Below, one piece after another: positions 41,901 to 50,261 of a stretch of DNA of 64,000 nucleotides; within the stretch, counting starts at the first letter, position 1; the number at the start of each line of letters is the position of its first letter. Below the pieces are notes generated by a model that saw nothing but the letters and a program-made list of their open reading frames with translations, did not search any database and was not told the DNA's origin. Source of the DNA: Calothrix sp. PCC 7103 (GTDB lineage: Bacteria > Cyanobacteriota > Cyanobacteriia > Cyanobacteriales > Nostocaceae); contig NZ_KB217482.1 in assembly GCF_000331305.1 (NCBI RefSeq), positions 124,001 to 188,000 of the forward strand. Direction: 5' to 3'. Made by a program: the position numbers and the translations under genes.

Positions 41901-44900
41901 TCACCAATCCTTCGTACTCAGGTTCTGAAACTTCGCAGTGCAAAGCGTTTTTAAATTTGATTGGGAAATACTTACAATTGAGGTTAGCGATAACTCTTAA
42001 ACAAGCATTAGGTTCACCTGCGATAACTGCCTCTTTAGGTGTATTAATGAAAGTAATGTAAACAAATTTCTCTTGTTTAACTGCTTCTTTCACAAACAAT
42101 ACTGATGTTTTAATTAGGTAACAAGCCCAATTTTCTTTATGCTGACCAGATTGTAGTGATTTTTTAAAGAATTTATCAATTCCGAAACAATCACCACATA
42201 GCTCAGTTTTAAATATGGGAGACTCGGCTAATGCATAACTTAAATTTCCATCATCGCGCCATACCTCTAAAGCAAACATCATACTGCTGGCTTCACCCAA
42301 ACTATATCCAAATGCCATTTCGGGTTGAACTTGAAAATAATTTTTAATAATTAAGGTGTAAAGCACAGCTAAACTGATTCCACTTTGACACATTGCTACG
42401 CCATTTTGTAAAAACTCTGCTTGCTTGTCACTTAATCTGGAAGCAGAAAGTTTTTCTAAGCTTCTTGGATAGAGAAGTTTTTCATGTAATACTTGAGGGA
42501 TTTCTTTAGTAAGTGTAGAAAATTTATTGTATAATTCGGGAAATAATCTAAATACGTCTTTTCCTATCCCAATATCGGAACTACCCATACCAGGGTAAAT
42601 AAAAGCAATTTTACCTCTCTTACCCAAAGGTTTAGCTGTAAAGTAACTACCTAGTGGTGTTTGCCATTCACCTTGTTGCTCGAAGGCATTTTTTATACCA
42701 GTAATTGCAAATTCAATTTCTTTAATCAATTCATCTTTATTACTACCAACAATTGCTGCAATATAGTCGGCATTAGGATATCGTGTAAAGTTTGTAAATG
42801 CCTGTTGTGCTGTAGTAGAGATATTTATACTATTTGTAATTGTATATTTTAATAAAGTAATTTTTTCTATTAAATTAGCTTGATTATTCGCTGCAATGGG
42901 AAATAAATAAAATGGAGTTTGTTCTAGATATTTGCTATAGCGCCTTTTTTGGTTTACTTCTTCAGATAATATTATATGGCAGCAGGCGCCATCCAAACCT
43001 AAACTGTTAATTGCTGCAATTCTCTTTGATTGACCTTTTTCTAAAAACCAAGTTTTTGATTCAGTCGCGACATAAAAAGGACTTCCTTCCCACATTTCTG
43101 GCATTTTTGGGCTTGTCCATTGGGGAACAGCAGGAATATATCGATGATATAGACACAAAGAAGTTTTAATTAAACTGGCAATTCCTGAAGCTGCATAGGT
43201 ATTACCGATATTAGCTTTAATGCTTCCTATTGCACAAGTTAACGAGTTTTGATTAGCTTGATATGCCGAATTTAAACCTTTGATTTCGGCTGTATCTAAA
43301 TCTGTAACTCCGGCGGCAAAAACCTCCAAATAGCCAATATATTCAGATTTAATACCTGTGTTTTTTAAAGCTGTAATACAACTTGTTTTGATAGCTTTTG
43401 ATGAGATGGACTTTGGTAATTTTTCTAAATGTACACTATTAGTATTTTCTTGAATACAACTAATGCCTTCAATAATAGAATATATTCGCTTATTTTCCAC
43501 TAAAGCTGTATCGCGCAGTTTTAAAACTACGGCGCCAGCACCCTCACCAACCATCCATCCGTTATTATTAGTGTCAAAACTAAAAACACTTATGTTTTGG
43601 TTAAGAGAAGATGTTTGATTACGTAATAAAACGTTTTCAAAACTTCCTGCTAAATCAACTGCTCCAACAACAACAGCCTCAACTTCACTATTACTTAAAA
43701 GTAACTGAGCAACTTCTAATGCTTGAAAAACAGAGTTCTCGTCTGCGGAAATAGTAAAAGAGGGACCGGAGAAATCCCAAAGGGCAGAAATTCGACTAGC
43801 CATAACATTACCAATAAAGCTGGTATATTGATTTAGCTGTGCTGCTGGATGTAGGCTATCTTTAGCGATGTTTTCTAGCTGGGTAATTTGTTTTGGCGAT
43901 AAAATAATATTTGCTTGTTTAAGGCTTTCTTTAATTTGCCAAGATAAATCGCAACGACCGCGAAATTGGTGTAGTGATAATTCCGTACCTGTTGCAATAA
44001 TAACAGCAATATTTTCCCCTTCTTTAATTTTTGCATCTCTGATTGCATTATCAGCTACCTTTAACATTAATAGCTGTTGAGGAATTAGTTTATCTTCTTC
44101 ACGGGGGGGAATTTTAAAACGAAGAAAATCCATCTCAAAGTCTTGAATATATGCTCCCAACGGCGCCTCATTAAAACCGTACTTCTTTAATAATTCTGGT
44201 ACTTCCTCAATCCCTTGCCATCGCTGTGAAGGCAAAGGAACAAAATGTTGTTTACCTTCATAAATAGTGCGGTCGAAAGCATCTAATCCCTCACAGTCAC
44301 CAAAATGAGCATCCATACCTACAATTGCGAGAGGATGTACTTTCCGTGGTTTTTCCCAATCTTTTTCTACTTGATTACTAATTGATGATTCTAAAATTAG
44401 ATGAGCATTAGTTCCACCAAAGCCGAAGGCGTTAATTGCAGCACGTTTTACTTTACTTTGTGAATTCCAATGAGTATTATTACTTACAACTTTTTCCGTT
44501 AAAGGTGTACTAATTTTAATTGTGGCTGGAATTAATTCTTGCTGCATACTCAAAATAACTTTAATTAATCCAGCCATTCCCGCAGCAGTAAGCAAGTGTC
44601 CTAAATTCGATTTCACCGAACCAATTAAAGGAGAAGCTTGATGTTGTCCGAAAAAAGTCTGTATCGAGTCAATTTCTGTTATGTCACCTAGAGATGTTCC
44701 TGTGGCATGGCATTCAATATAATCAATAGTGTTGGGATTAATGTTTGCTTGTGCGTAAGCTCGTTCAAAGGCTAATATTTGTCCTTTAGAATTGGGACTA
44801 AGAACAAATTTACCTTTACCATCGTTGGATAAACCAATTCCCGATATTGTGGCGTAAATGTGGTCGCCATCTCGAACAGCATCGTCATATCGCTTCAAAA

Positions 44901-45708
44901 CCGCCATTCCTGCACCTTCTGCGGCAATTAACCCTCCTGATGATTTATCTAGAGGACGAGTTACTCCATCTGTTGGGTAAGCTTGGAAGATAGAAAAACC
45001 CATGTTGATAAATAAAGGGTCAGCACAACTCACGGCGCCTGCTAACATTAAGTCAGCTTTTCCTGATAATAAGTAATCGCACGCCAGTTTAATCGCGTAA
45101 AGTGATGAAGCGCAAGCTGCGTCTAAAGAGAAAGTAATACCAGATAAACCGAGCGCTTGACTAATTAGAGTTGCTGGATATCCAGATATATTGGTATTTA
45201 GAGGGGAGATATTACCAGGTGAAGGTAGGCTAGCCAGCTCAAATGATTCTACTTGTAAAAGTTCTTTTATGGCTGAATCAAGTGTTTGTTGATAAATTGG
45301 TGCGAATAAGTGATGAGAAAATCGGGTAGGGAAAGAAAGATTTCCTAATATAACCCCACATTTTTCAAGTATCTGTTTATTGTCTAAGTACTTACTATCT
45401 TGTAGTGCCTCTTTTGCAACATAAAGCGACCATTTATGAATATTATCCAAATCAACAAGTGAATCTGGAGCAATTTTATACCCATTCGCATCAAATGTGA
45501 CATTTTTAACATATCCTCCACGCGAACAATAATATTTATCTTTTGTATTTTTGTTTTTGTCATAGAATATATTGTTATCTACTCCTATTTCTTTAGCAGT
45601 TACTAGACTAGATACGTCTTTGTTCTCAATCAAATTTTGCCAGTACTGTTCAAGGTTTGCGGCGCCAGGAAACAAGCAAGATATACCAATAATTGCTACT
45701 TTGTTCAT
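38917..45708 (-). CDS. PfaC/HglC-like synthase: KS-CLF-AT-multiple DH
   Basis: About 2263 aa from the ATG at 45708 (MNKVAIIGIS), preferred over an in-frame TTG 21 bases upstream. Domains: ketosynthase (to about 450) with Cys206 in DAACASS, HATGT (His341) and NLGH (His378); a second KS-like domain (about 460-930) with SADENSV instead of the active-site Cys, i.e. a chain-length factor; an acyltransferase (about 1030-1350; GYSLGE); then four hotdog dehydratase-like segments to the end, two with FabA-like CHFKNDQVMAGSL and CHFYLDPVMPGSL. This is the layout of PUFA synthase PfaC with an added AT and extra DH. It elongates and dehydrates chains on the tandem ACPs of the 62947-64000 gene. It lies 7 bases downstream of the PaaK-like gene. 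Confidence 0.88.
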   Translation of the reverse strand: MNKVAIIGISCLFPGAANLEQYWQNLIENKDVSSLVTAKEIGVDNNIFYDKNKNTKDKYYCSRGGYVKNVTFDANGYKIAPDSLVDLDNIHKWSLYVAKEALQDSKYLDNKQILEKCGVILGNLSFPTRFSHHLFAPIYQQTLDSAIKELLQVESFELASLPSPGNISPLNTNISGYPATLISQALGLSGITFSLDAACASSLYAIKLACDYLLSGKADLMLAGAVSCADPLFINMGFSIFQAYPTDGVTRPLDKSSGGLIAAEGAGMAVLKRYDDAVRDGDHIYATISGIGLSNDGKGKFVLSPNSKGQILAFERAYAQANINPNTIDYIECHATGTSLGDITEIDSIQTFFGQHQASPLIGSVKSNLGHLLTAAGMAGLIKVILSMQQELIPATIKISTPLTEKVVSNNTHWNSQSKVKRAAINAFGFGGTNAHLILESSISNQVEKDWEKPRKVHPLAIVGMDAHFGDCEGLDAFDRTIYEGKQHFVPLPSQRWQGIEEVPELLKKYGFNEAPLGAYIQDFEMDFLRFKIPPREEDKLIPQQLLMLKVADNAIRDAKIKEGENIAVIIATGTELSLHQFRGRCDLSWQIKESLKQANIILSPKQITQLENIAKDSLHPAAQLNQYTSFIGNVMASRISALWDFSGPSFTISADENSVFQALEVAQLLLSNSEVEAVVVGAVDLAGSFENVLLRNQTSSLNQNISVFSFDTNNNGWMVGEGAGAVVLKLRDTALVENKRIYSIIEGISCIQENTNSVHLEKLPKSISSKAIKTSCITALKNTGIKSEYIGYLEVFAAGVTDLDTAEIKGLNSAYQANQNSLTCAIGSIKANIGNTYAASGIASLIKTSLCLYHRYIPAVPQWTSPKMPEMWEGSPFYVATESKTWFLEKGQSKRIAAINSLGLDGACCHIILSEEVNQKRRYSKYLEQTPFYLFPIAANNQANLIEKITLLKYTITNSINISTTAQQAFTNFTRYPNADYIAAIVGSNKDELIKEIEFAITGIKNAFEQQGEWQTPLGSYFTAKPLGKRGKIAFIYPGMGSSDIGIGKDVFRLFPELYNKFSTLTKEIPQVLHEKLLYPRSLEKLSASRLSDKQAEFLQNGVAMCQSGISLAVLYTLIIKNYFQVQPEMAFGYSLGEASSMMFALEVWRDDGNLSYALAESPIFKTELCGDCFGIDKFFKKSLQSGQHKENWACYLIKTSVLFVKEAVKQEKFVYITFINTPKEAVIAGEPNACLRVIANLNCKYFPIKFKNALHCEVSEPEYEGLVKLHTIPIHKAPNIQFYSGIDGTPISLDIDTLANNAARLVCQTVDFPKICNRVYEDGARIFIELGAKNSCSRWLRENLKGKEYVAMPINVPGVNDHINIVRVLAKLVSHGITVDLSPLYSPSAENLKVKKSLIKKITLGGNRIMPSILTAENKLFFQHKLSQTTMQQNIKIFQLQIANSQHSIVESQSAPVESKQCIWNQADLLEFAEGKISNVFGEEYKIIDSYSRRVRLPMPPYLLVSRVTKLDAKKDIFKSCSMTTEYDIPKNAWYSVDRQIPWAVAVESGQCDLLLISYLGIDFENKGRLVYRLLDCTLTFLDDLPKEGETLRYDIKINSFVKSGDNLLFFFSYECFVGDKMVLKMDGGCAGFFSDEQLEQGRGVLFSEKEIAAKKQVKKQYFEPLLICQKTSFDITDLLSLTQGNVTACFGEHYRQDGLNPSLHLPPKNILMLDRVPSVDPTGGAWGLGLIIAEKDLEPEDWYFPCHFKNDQVMAGSLMAEGCGQLLQLYLLYLGLQTCTTDARFQPIPGLRQVVRCRGQVTPMTAKLIYRMEVTEIGVAPKPYAKCNVEIILNDKVIVYFQDLGLQLSENNPTQFHSTSNQKISLNFPKTNHEKTALLNEEHIREFCIGDISKCFGKEYEIYGQGNIKTSRMPNTHLNLVHRVLEVRGQRRQLTKGSTIITEYDTPLEPWYYRQNSSPNVPYSILMEMALQPCGFLSAYLGSTLQYPNKSLFFRNLDGKGHLIKDIDIRGKTITNTSQLLSSASVQGSIIQSFDFQMSCDGEVFYQGDATFGHFSATALENQIGLDRGRYIQPWYKHENIKQLPEIKIDLKAIDSRSKYYHNHFDKPYYRLANNQLDLLNEVMIIPGGGKYNYGYIYATKKVKLTDWFFKCHFYLDPVMPGSLGIESIIQAMQAYALELGLGKHLKSPQFTSLTDHKTIWKYRGQIPHSETNMCLEIHLTKIDETQDKVIIVGDASLWKPNLRIYEVKDIAICLQESRL

Positions 45709-45715
45709 AATCAAT

Positions 45716-47044
45716 TTATTCAAATACAATCAAATTAAATTTTCCTGTCCTAGCATCAACATTGAGTGATTCAACTTCCTTTATCTCAAATTTAACATTA
45801 TGCATCTTTTTTTGAGCTAATATTTGCTCTAATTTTTCTTGAATATCTTTCTTTATTTTCAACTTTTTATCTTCAGCAGTACAAGGCTTGGCTATAAAAT
45901 TAAAGATAAATTTTTCAGAATTTACAACTTTAATTTGAAATTTATCAAAATTTTCTATTTCTATAAACAAATCATCCAACATAAAATAAGAAAAAAAATC
46001 AGTTTTGCCATCCACATTTTTAAAGATTGGCATATTGTCATTTCTTCCACAAAACTTTTCAATCTCTATAAACGGGGATTGGCTATCTAAAATTTTTTTA
46101 GGAATGAGAACATCATTCATTTTGTATCGAATGAGTGGCATAGTGTAGTTATAGAGGTTTGTCACGCATAAGTGATCGCTATGGAATTCAAATATTAGAT
46201 CATCCTCAAATAAAGATAAGCAATCGCTATGTATATTACTCATTCCTAAAAGTAGATGTTCGGAACAAGCATAACAATTAATAATGGAAGAATTAAAATT
46301 ATTTTGAATGAAAGTTTTATCCTGTTTCAATAAAACTTCTCCACTGCTTTCAATTACCTCTGGTTGAATCTTTAATTCTCCTTTCTGCTGCTTTTCTGCC
46401 AACAAACGAAGAATTCCTGCATAACTCACAAGAATATCTGGTTGGAATTTATTAAGTTGATTAGCAATATCTTCAAAAGAATCATTGATTTCAAAACATT
46501 GAAGCTGAAACAAGACTTTACTTGCAAAATGTTGGGAACTACTAGCCATACTAATACCTGCGAAGTGTCCTGTCGTTGCAGCAACAAATGCTATCTTTTT
46601 TCTCAAACCAATTGAATGAAACTTCAGACTATGTGCTAATCCTTTTAACCACTCGCGCCGAGAATAAATAAAATAACCAATATTTCCAGATGTACCTGAT
46701 GTAGTAATTACATAATACCGATTTTTGAACAGTTCATTTGGATTAGTTGAATTTGCCAAAAACTTAGCTATCTGTTCTTTAGTAATGTCTGGATTAGTAA
46801 TAATCTCATCAAAATGATTGTTGACGTCGGTCTTTGTTATTTCTGGAAAGTCTAAGGGAGTACAATGCTTAATGTCAATTTTTTGTTCTTGAATAATACG
46901 AGCATAGAAGGGAGAATGTTGATAGGCGAAAGCAACTAACTTTCTAAATTTCTTGATTTGCTTCGCTTGCAGTTGCTTGCGGCTAAGTTTAGTATTAGCT
47001 TTATGTTCTAAAATAGTTTTAGCAAGTGTTAAAAGATGCAGCAT
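45716..47044 (-). CDS. PaaK-like adenylate-forming enzyme
   Basis: 442 aa, the length of phenylacetate-CoA ligase relatives. TTSGTSGNIG (about 113-122) is the ATP-phosphate loop of adenylating enzymes; ACSEHLLLG and YNYTMPLIRYKMNDVL match the later core motifs, and the C-terminal 100 residues are the mobile lid. Such enzymes activate carboxylates as AMP esters for transfer to CoA, to ACP, or to reductases. Because it is co-transcribed with the synthase just downstream, it may prime or release the chain. Substrate unknown. Confidence 0.75.
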   Translation of the reverse strand: MLHLLTLAKTILEHKANTKLSRKQLQAKQIKKFRKLVAFAYQHSPFYARIIQEQKIDIKHCTPLDFPEITKTDVNNHFDEIITNPDITKEQIAKFLANSTNPNELFKNRYYVITTSGTSGNIGYFIYSRREWLKGLAHSLKFHSIGLRKKIAFVAATTGHFAGISMASSSQHFASKVLFQLQCFEINDSFEDIANQLNKFQPDILVSYAGILRLLAEKQQKGELKIQPEVIESSGEVLLKQDKTFIQNNFNSSIINCYACSEHLLLGMSNIHSDCLSLFEDDLIFEFHSDHLCVTNLYNYTMPLIRYKMNDVLIPKKILDSQSPFIEIEKFCGRNDNMPIFKNVDGKTDFFSYFMLDDLFIEIENFDKFQIKVVNSEKFIFNFIAKPCTAEDKKLKIKKDIQEKLEQILAQKKMHNVKFEIKEVESLNVDARTGKFNLIVFE

Positions 47045-47560
47045 TTTTATTTTTCTCCTGATAGTCTTGATACAACGCTTTTATGATTTTCTTATAAAAA
47101 ATTAAAACTTATAAATTTGGTACACTAGTATTAGTGTTTAATTAAGTGCAAATATATTGTTAGATACGCTCTACTTAAAAAATGATTGTATTCAATTTTT
47201 TTAAGATTATCTTTAATTGATGTAATTAGCACTCAGCAAAATCACTGAAAATCAGCTAGAGCGATTAATCTCCCTATATTATCTCTACTTTAGAAAATAA
47301 TCTAGATCGTGGAGGCATGATTATTTTTTTTGTAAGTATAATTTCTTACAAAAAAGTAGTACTAATACATAAGGTTTGCAAAAAAAACTTTACGAAAACA
47401 ATCTAGTACCGCTCGGCGTAAATGTATATACCTTTTTCAAGGGTTATAAACCACAGCTTTTTCGTTGATTCCAATGGTATGCTTACTTGCGCCAAGCGGT
47501 ACTAGACGCATTCAAAATATAAAAAAATGCTTAACGTTTAACACTTTTAATTGGTAACGG
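47045..47560. other. Intergenic interval with an inverted-repeat element
   Basis: 516 bases without gene, strongly AT-rich. 47403-47505 holds a MITE-like inverted repeat (separate entry). The rest probably contains the promoter for the 47044 operon; TTGGTACACTAG near 47116 and several TA-rich boxes are present but nothing decisive. Confidence 0.4.
47403..47505. repeat. 103-base inverted-repeat element (MITE-like)
   Basis: CTAGTACCGCTCGGCG at the left end pairs with CGCCAAGCGGTACTAG at the right (15 of 16), and the pairing continues imperfectly to ATACC/GGTAT. A hairpin-forming non-coding element in the promoter region of the PaaK-synthase operon. Confidence 0.65.
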
Positions 47561-48844
47561 TTAACCAAATGCATCTGGTAATTCGTCTTCTACTAGACGC
47601 AGACGCGGATATGTATAGGCTGCAATCGTTATCACCATTATCAACAAACCCATGACAATAAATAATAGCCCAATACCGCGCCCTTTACCAAAACCAATAA
47701 TGTCTCCCAAACTGTTAGCTAAAAGTCCTCCTTCCATCATGATTGGCTCAAAAAGCCTATCTGCTAATGTTCCAGCCGAAAGATAGGCGAGCGGAAATGA
47801 TAACCAACAAATCATACCTCGCATTGCGAAAACACGTCCTTGTAAATCTGGCGCCACTTTATCCTGCCAAATAGCATGACTAGAACTAATAATGATTGGC
47901 ATACTAAAAAAGCCAATAAAAGCTGCAACTGTAATTAGTACAGGTTCTGGTCGCAAACCCATAAATAAAATAGCAATTCCTAGCAGAAATTCAAAAATGA
48001 ATATTCCATATATTCGACGTTTCATACCTCCCCAAATTATCATAGTCATGCTACCAAATAGCCAGCCGCTACCGCCAATAGACATAATAATTCCTAATAC
48101 TTTAGTATTCGTAAAACTTAATATCATTGGAGTCAGTAAAACCTGAACAATACCAATAAATAAGTTAGTGGAAGTGAAAAAAAACACCATTGCTAACAGT
48201 CCAGGATGTGCTGCAATATATTTCCAACCATAAATTGCCTCACTCCATACAGACCCTTTGGCTAATTCGCCATCTTTACTTTGTTCTGGTTGAGGAAATT
48301 TAATAAATAACAAAGATAATATAGCGAATATAAAAGAGATAAAATCAATAAAAATCACACCATGAACATTAATTATTGCTACTAATAAACCTGCTAATAC
48401 AGGTGAAAAAAGTTGTTCAGCAGCTTTCCCCATTTGAATCATGCCACTAGCCCGACCAAAATGCTGTTTAGGAACAAGTAGGGTCGTACTAGCAAAGTAG
48501 GCATATTCTAGAAAACTTTTACAAGTGGAATGAATCGCCGTCGCTAGATAAATATGCCAGATTTGTAGTTTACCGACATACAATAGTAATACTAAAATAG
48601 CCGTACTGATACCTGCTCCCAAATTACTAACAATCATTACCTGGCGCCTGTCATACCTATCTACAATTGCTCCGGCAATTGGTGCAACAATAGTTCCTGG
48701 TAGCTCTGCAAATAAGTAGATTAGAGCAAAATCAGTAATAACTCCCGTGCTTTGGTATACCCATATACCTAATGCAAAGGCTGTGAGTCCAGAGCCAACC
48801 ATAGATATAAGTTGACCAAACCACATAAAAAAGAAAATTATCAT
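47561..48844 (-). CDS. MFS transporter
   Basis: 427 aa with about 12 hydrophobic helices and the loop-2/3 signature GAIVDRYDRRQVM (MFS motif A, about 58-71). Best fit is the group of drug/macrolide-type exporters of the major facilitator superfamily (enterobactin exporter/MefA type). In this cluster it may export the product or an intermediate or flip a lipid. The N-terminus MIIFFFMWFGQLISMVGSGL lacks the usual charged leader, so the true start could be further upstream of 48844 with a non-ATG codon. Confidence 0.85.
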   Translation of the reverse strand: MIIFFFMWFGQLISMVGSGLTAFALGIWVYQSTGVITDFALIYLFAELPGTIVAPIAGAIVDRYDRRQVMIVSNLGAGISTAILVLLLYVGKLQIWHIYLATAIHSTCKSFLEYAYFASTTLLVPKQHFGRASGMIQMGKAAEQLFSPVLAGLLVAIINVHGVIFIDFISFIFAILSLLFIKFPQPEQSKDGELAKGSVWSEAIYGWKYIAAHPGLLAMVFFFTSTNLFIGIVQVLLTPMILSFTNTKVLGIIMSIGGSGWLFGSMTMIIWGGMKRRIYGIFIFEFLLGIAILFMGLRPEPVLITVAAFIGFFSMPIIISSSHAIWQDKVAPDLQGRVFAMRGMICWLSFPLAYLSAGTLADRLFEPIMMEGGLLANSLGDIIGFGKGRGIGLLFIVMGLLIMVITIAAYTYPRLRLVEDELPDAFG

Positions 48845-48978
48845 GCTGGTTAAATAAATGCTTAAATTGCTTAGGCTTTTCTTCCGATTTGGCTACCCGT
48901 TAAAACATGAACCTGAAAATTAGCTGTTAAATGTCGGATTAAATGAGTTGGAGTGCTAGTATATTTATGCATTAAATA

Positions 48979-49611
48979 TTACCAATCCTTGAGCAATTTT
49001 GCCCCTTGATAAAACATATAAAAAGCTACCATTTTAACAAGGTGATACAAATCATTATGATTGAAATTTATATTTAGTTTGAAACCACTTTGTTGGATAC
49101 CTGCTGCAACAAGAGAAACTAAAATTCCACTGATAATCCATAAAGCACTACGGCTCCTAAATAAATGAATAATTCTTAATTGGATTCCCAATACTATTAA
49201 CATATCCAATAAGTAACTAGCTATAAAATAACGGGTATCATCTGTTTTAAAGGATAAATTAATATAAAATATAAATTTTAATCCAATAGCAATAAAAAGC
49301 GATTTATGATTTTTTTTGTATGTAGAGGAAAGTACAGTAGCTAATAACATAATACTACTAGCTGAACTAACCAAATAATCAGTTGCTTTCCATAATATAA
49401 ATCGATTATACTTATCTAAGTAAAAAAAGAATCCATGATAGGTTCCTCCTAAAATTGCAGCTATGCCAATTGTGCTAAAAGCTATACTCCAAAACCTTAT
49501 AGAGGTTTGTTTCTTTAAACTACTAATCCAAAAAAGTGATAAAGCAAAAATAAAACTTTCTATTGCAATTATGTAGTCAGTAAGCATTGTCATAGGTTCA
49601 TTAATATTCAT
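48979..49611 (-). CDS. Seven-TM membrane protein
   Basis: 210 aa with about seven hydrophobic helices. Conserved-looking polar residues sit at membrane edges: GGTYHGF near 53-59 and NHNDLYHLVKMVAFY near 186-200. Polytopic proteins with such His/Asp sites include the CREST hydrolases (alkaline ceramidase type); this is only a resemblance. The ATG overlaps the stop of the upstream 52-aa gene (ATGA), so the two are co-translated. May act on the lipid product. Confidence 0.55.
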   Translation of the reverse strand: MNINEPMTMLTDYIIAIESFIFALSLFWISSLKKQTSIRFWSIAFSTIGIAAILGGTYHGFFFYLDKYNRFILWKATDYLVSSASSIMLLATVLSSTYKKNHKSLFIAIGLKFIFYINLSFKTDDTRYFIASYLLDMLIVLGIQLRIIHLFRSRSALWIISGILVSLVAAGIQQSGFKLNINFNHNDLYHLVKMVAFYMFYQGAKLLKDW

Positions 49612-49766
49612 GATTTACTCACTATAATTTCCTCAACATATACTCCTATAAAAGTTAATGCACTAAGTGAAAAAACTGCGTACCAAATACCGCGAGGTTT
49701 AACCATCTTAAAGCCAGATGCCATAGCTATTGCTAGAATTCTGACTGGTTCGTTTTCTTGAGCCAT
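49608..49766 (-). CDS. 52-aa single-TM protein coupled to the seven-TM gene
   Basis: Short ORF MAQENEPVRILAIAMASGF... with one hydrophobic helix (GIWYAVFSLSALTFIGVYV) and a charged N-terminus. Its stop overlaps the ATG of the 210-aa gene by 4 bases (ATGA), typical of coupled genes, which is the main evidence it is real. No Shine-Dalgarno seen. Likely a small subunit of the downstream membrane protein. Confidence 0.6.
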   Translation of the reverse strand: MAQENEPVRILAIAMASGFKMVKPRGIWYAVFSLSALTFIGVYVEEIIVSKS

Positions 49767-50261
49767 TATTTATATGTTATATATTTCATCGATTCCTATA
49801 CATAACTTTATGATTAGATATTGTCAATATTTTTTTAAATATAGATTAAAAGTTAGTTATAATTTCGTATATACTTTTTTGTGAAATAAATTTTGTAAGT
49901 AATAATGCTGAAGCTACACGAATAAATAAAGATTATAATGTCAAAATATAGTATCCATAAATTATTCGTGTTCACGTAAACGTAAACAAAGTTTTCCAGC
50001 AGGATAGTGAGTGCTTTGGTTAAAATTGTGTGTTGCAGACACACAATCGATTGCTTTTTTGGGTAAATAAACGTATACAAAAATACATTTTTTACAAGCT
50101 ATAAATAATTGCGTTTACATGCAATACATGTATAAACACTAATTACACTTCTGGTATACTCCGTGAACATGTATTTACAGGGTTCTGGATATTATATACG
50201 TACCTCATGTACTTAAAACTTTCTGTCTTGATTTAAATGTAATGATTATAAAGGTTTAACG
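49767..50261. promoter_or_regulatory. Divergent control region of the two biosynthetic operons
   Basis: 495 bases between divergent genes, with no credible ORF. It holds recurring GTTTAC/GTAAAC words: CACGTAAACGTAAAC (49974-), AAACGTATAC (50068-), and the inverted pair GTTTACATG-caata-CATGTATAAAC at 50113-50137; GTGAACATGTATTTAC follows at 50163. TTATAAAG at 50246 is a possible -10 for the + strand operon. This looks like a multi-site operator region, inferred from word repetition. Confidence 0.4.

Noticed and set aside
48979-49611. Rhodopsin-like protein
   Set aside because: Seven helices, but no Lys in the last helix in a Schiff-base context.
49853-50080. 75-codon minus-strand ORF of aromatic, AT-rich codons
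   Set aside because: AT-rich DNA in a divergent promoter region; Ile/Tyr/Phe runs are what random AT-rich sequence gives.
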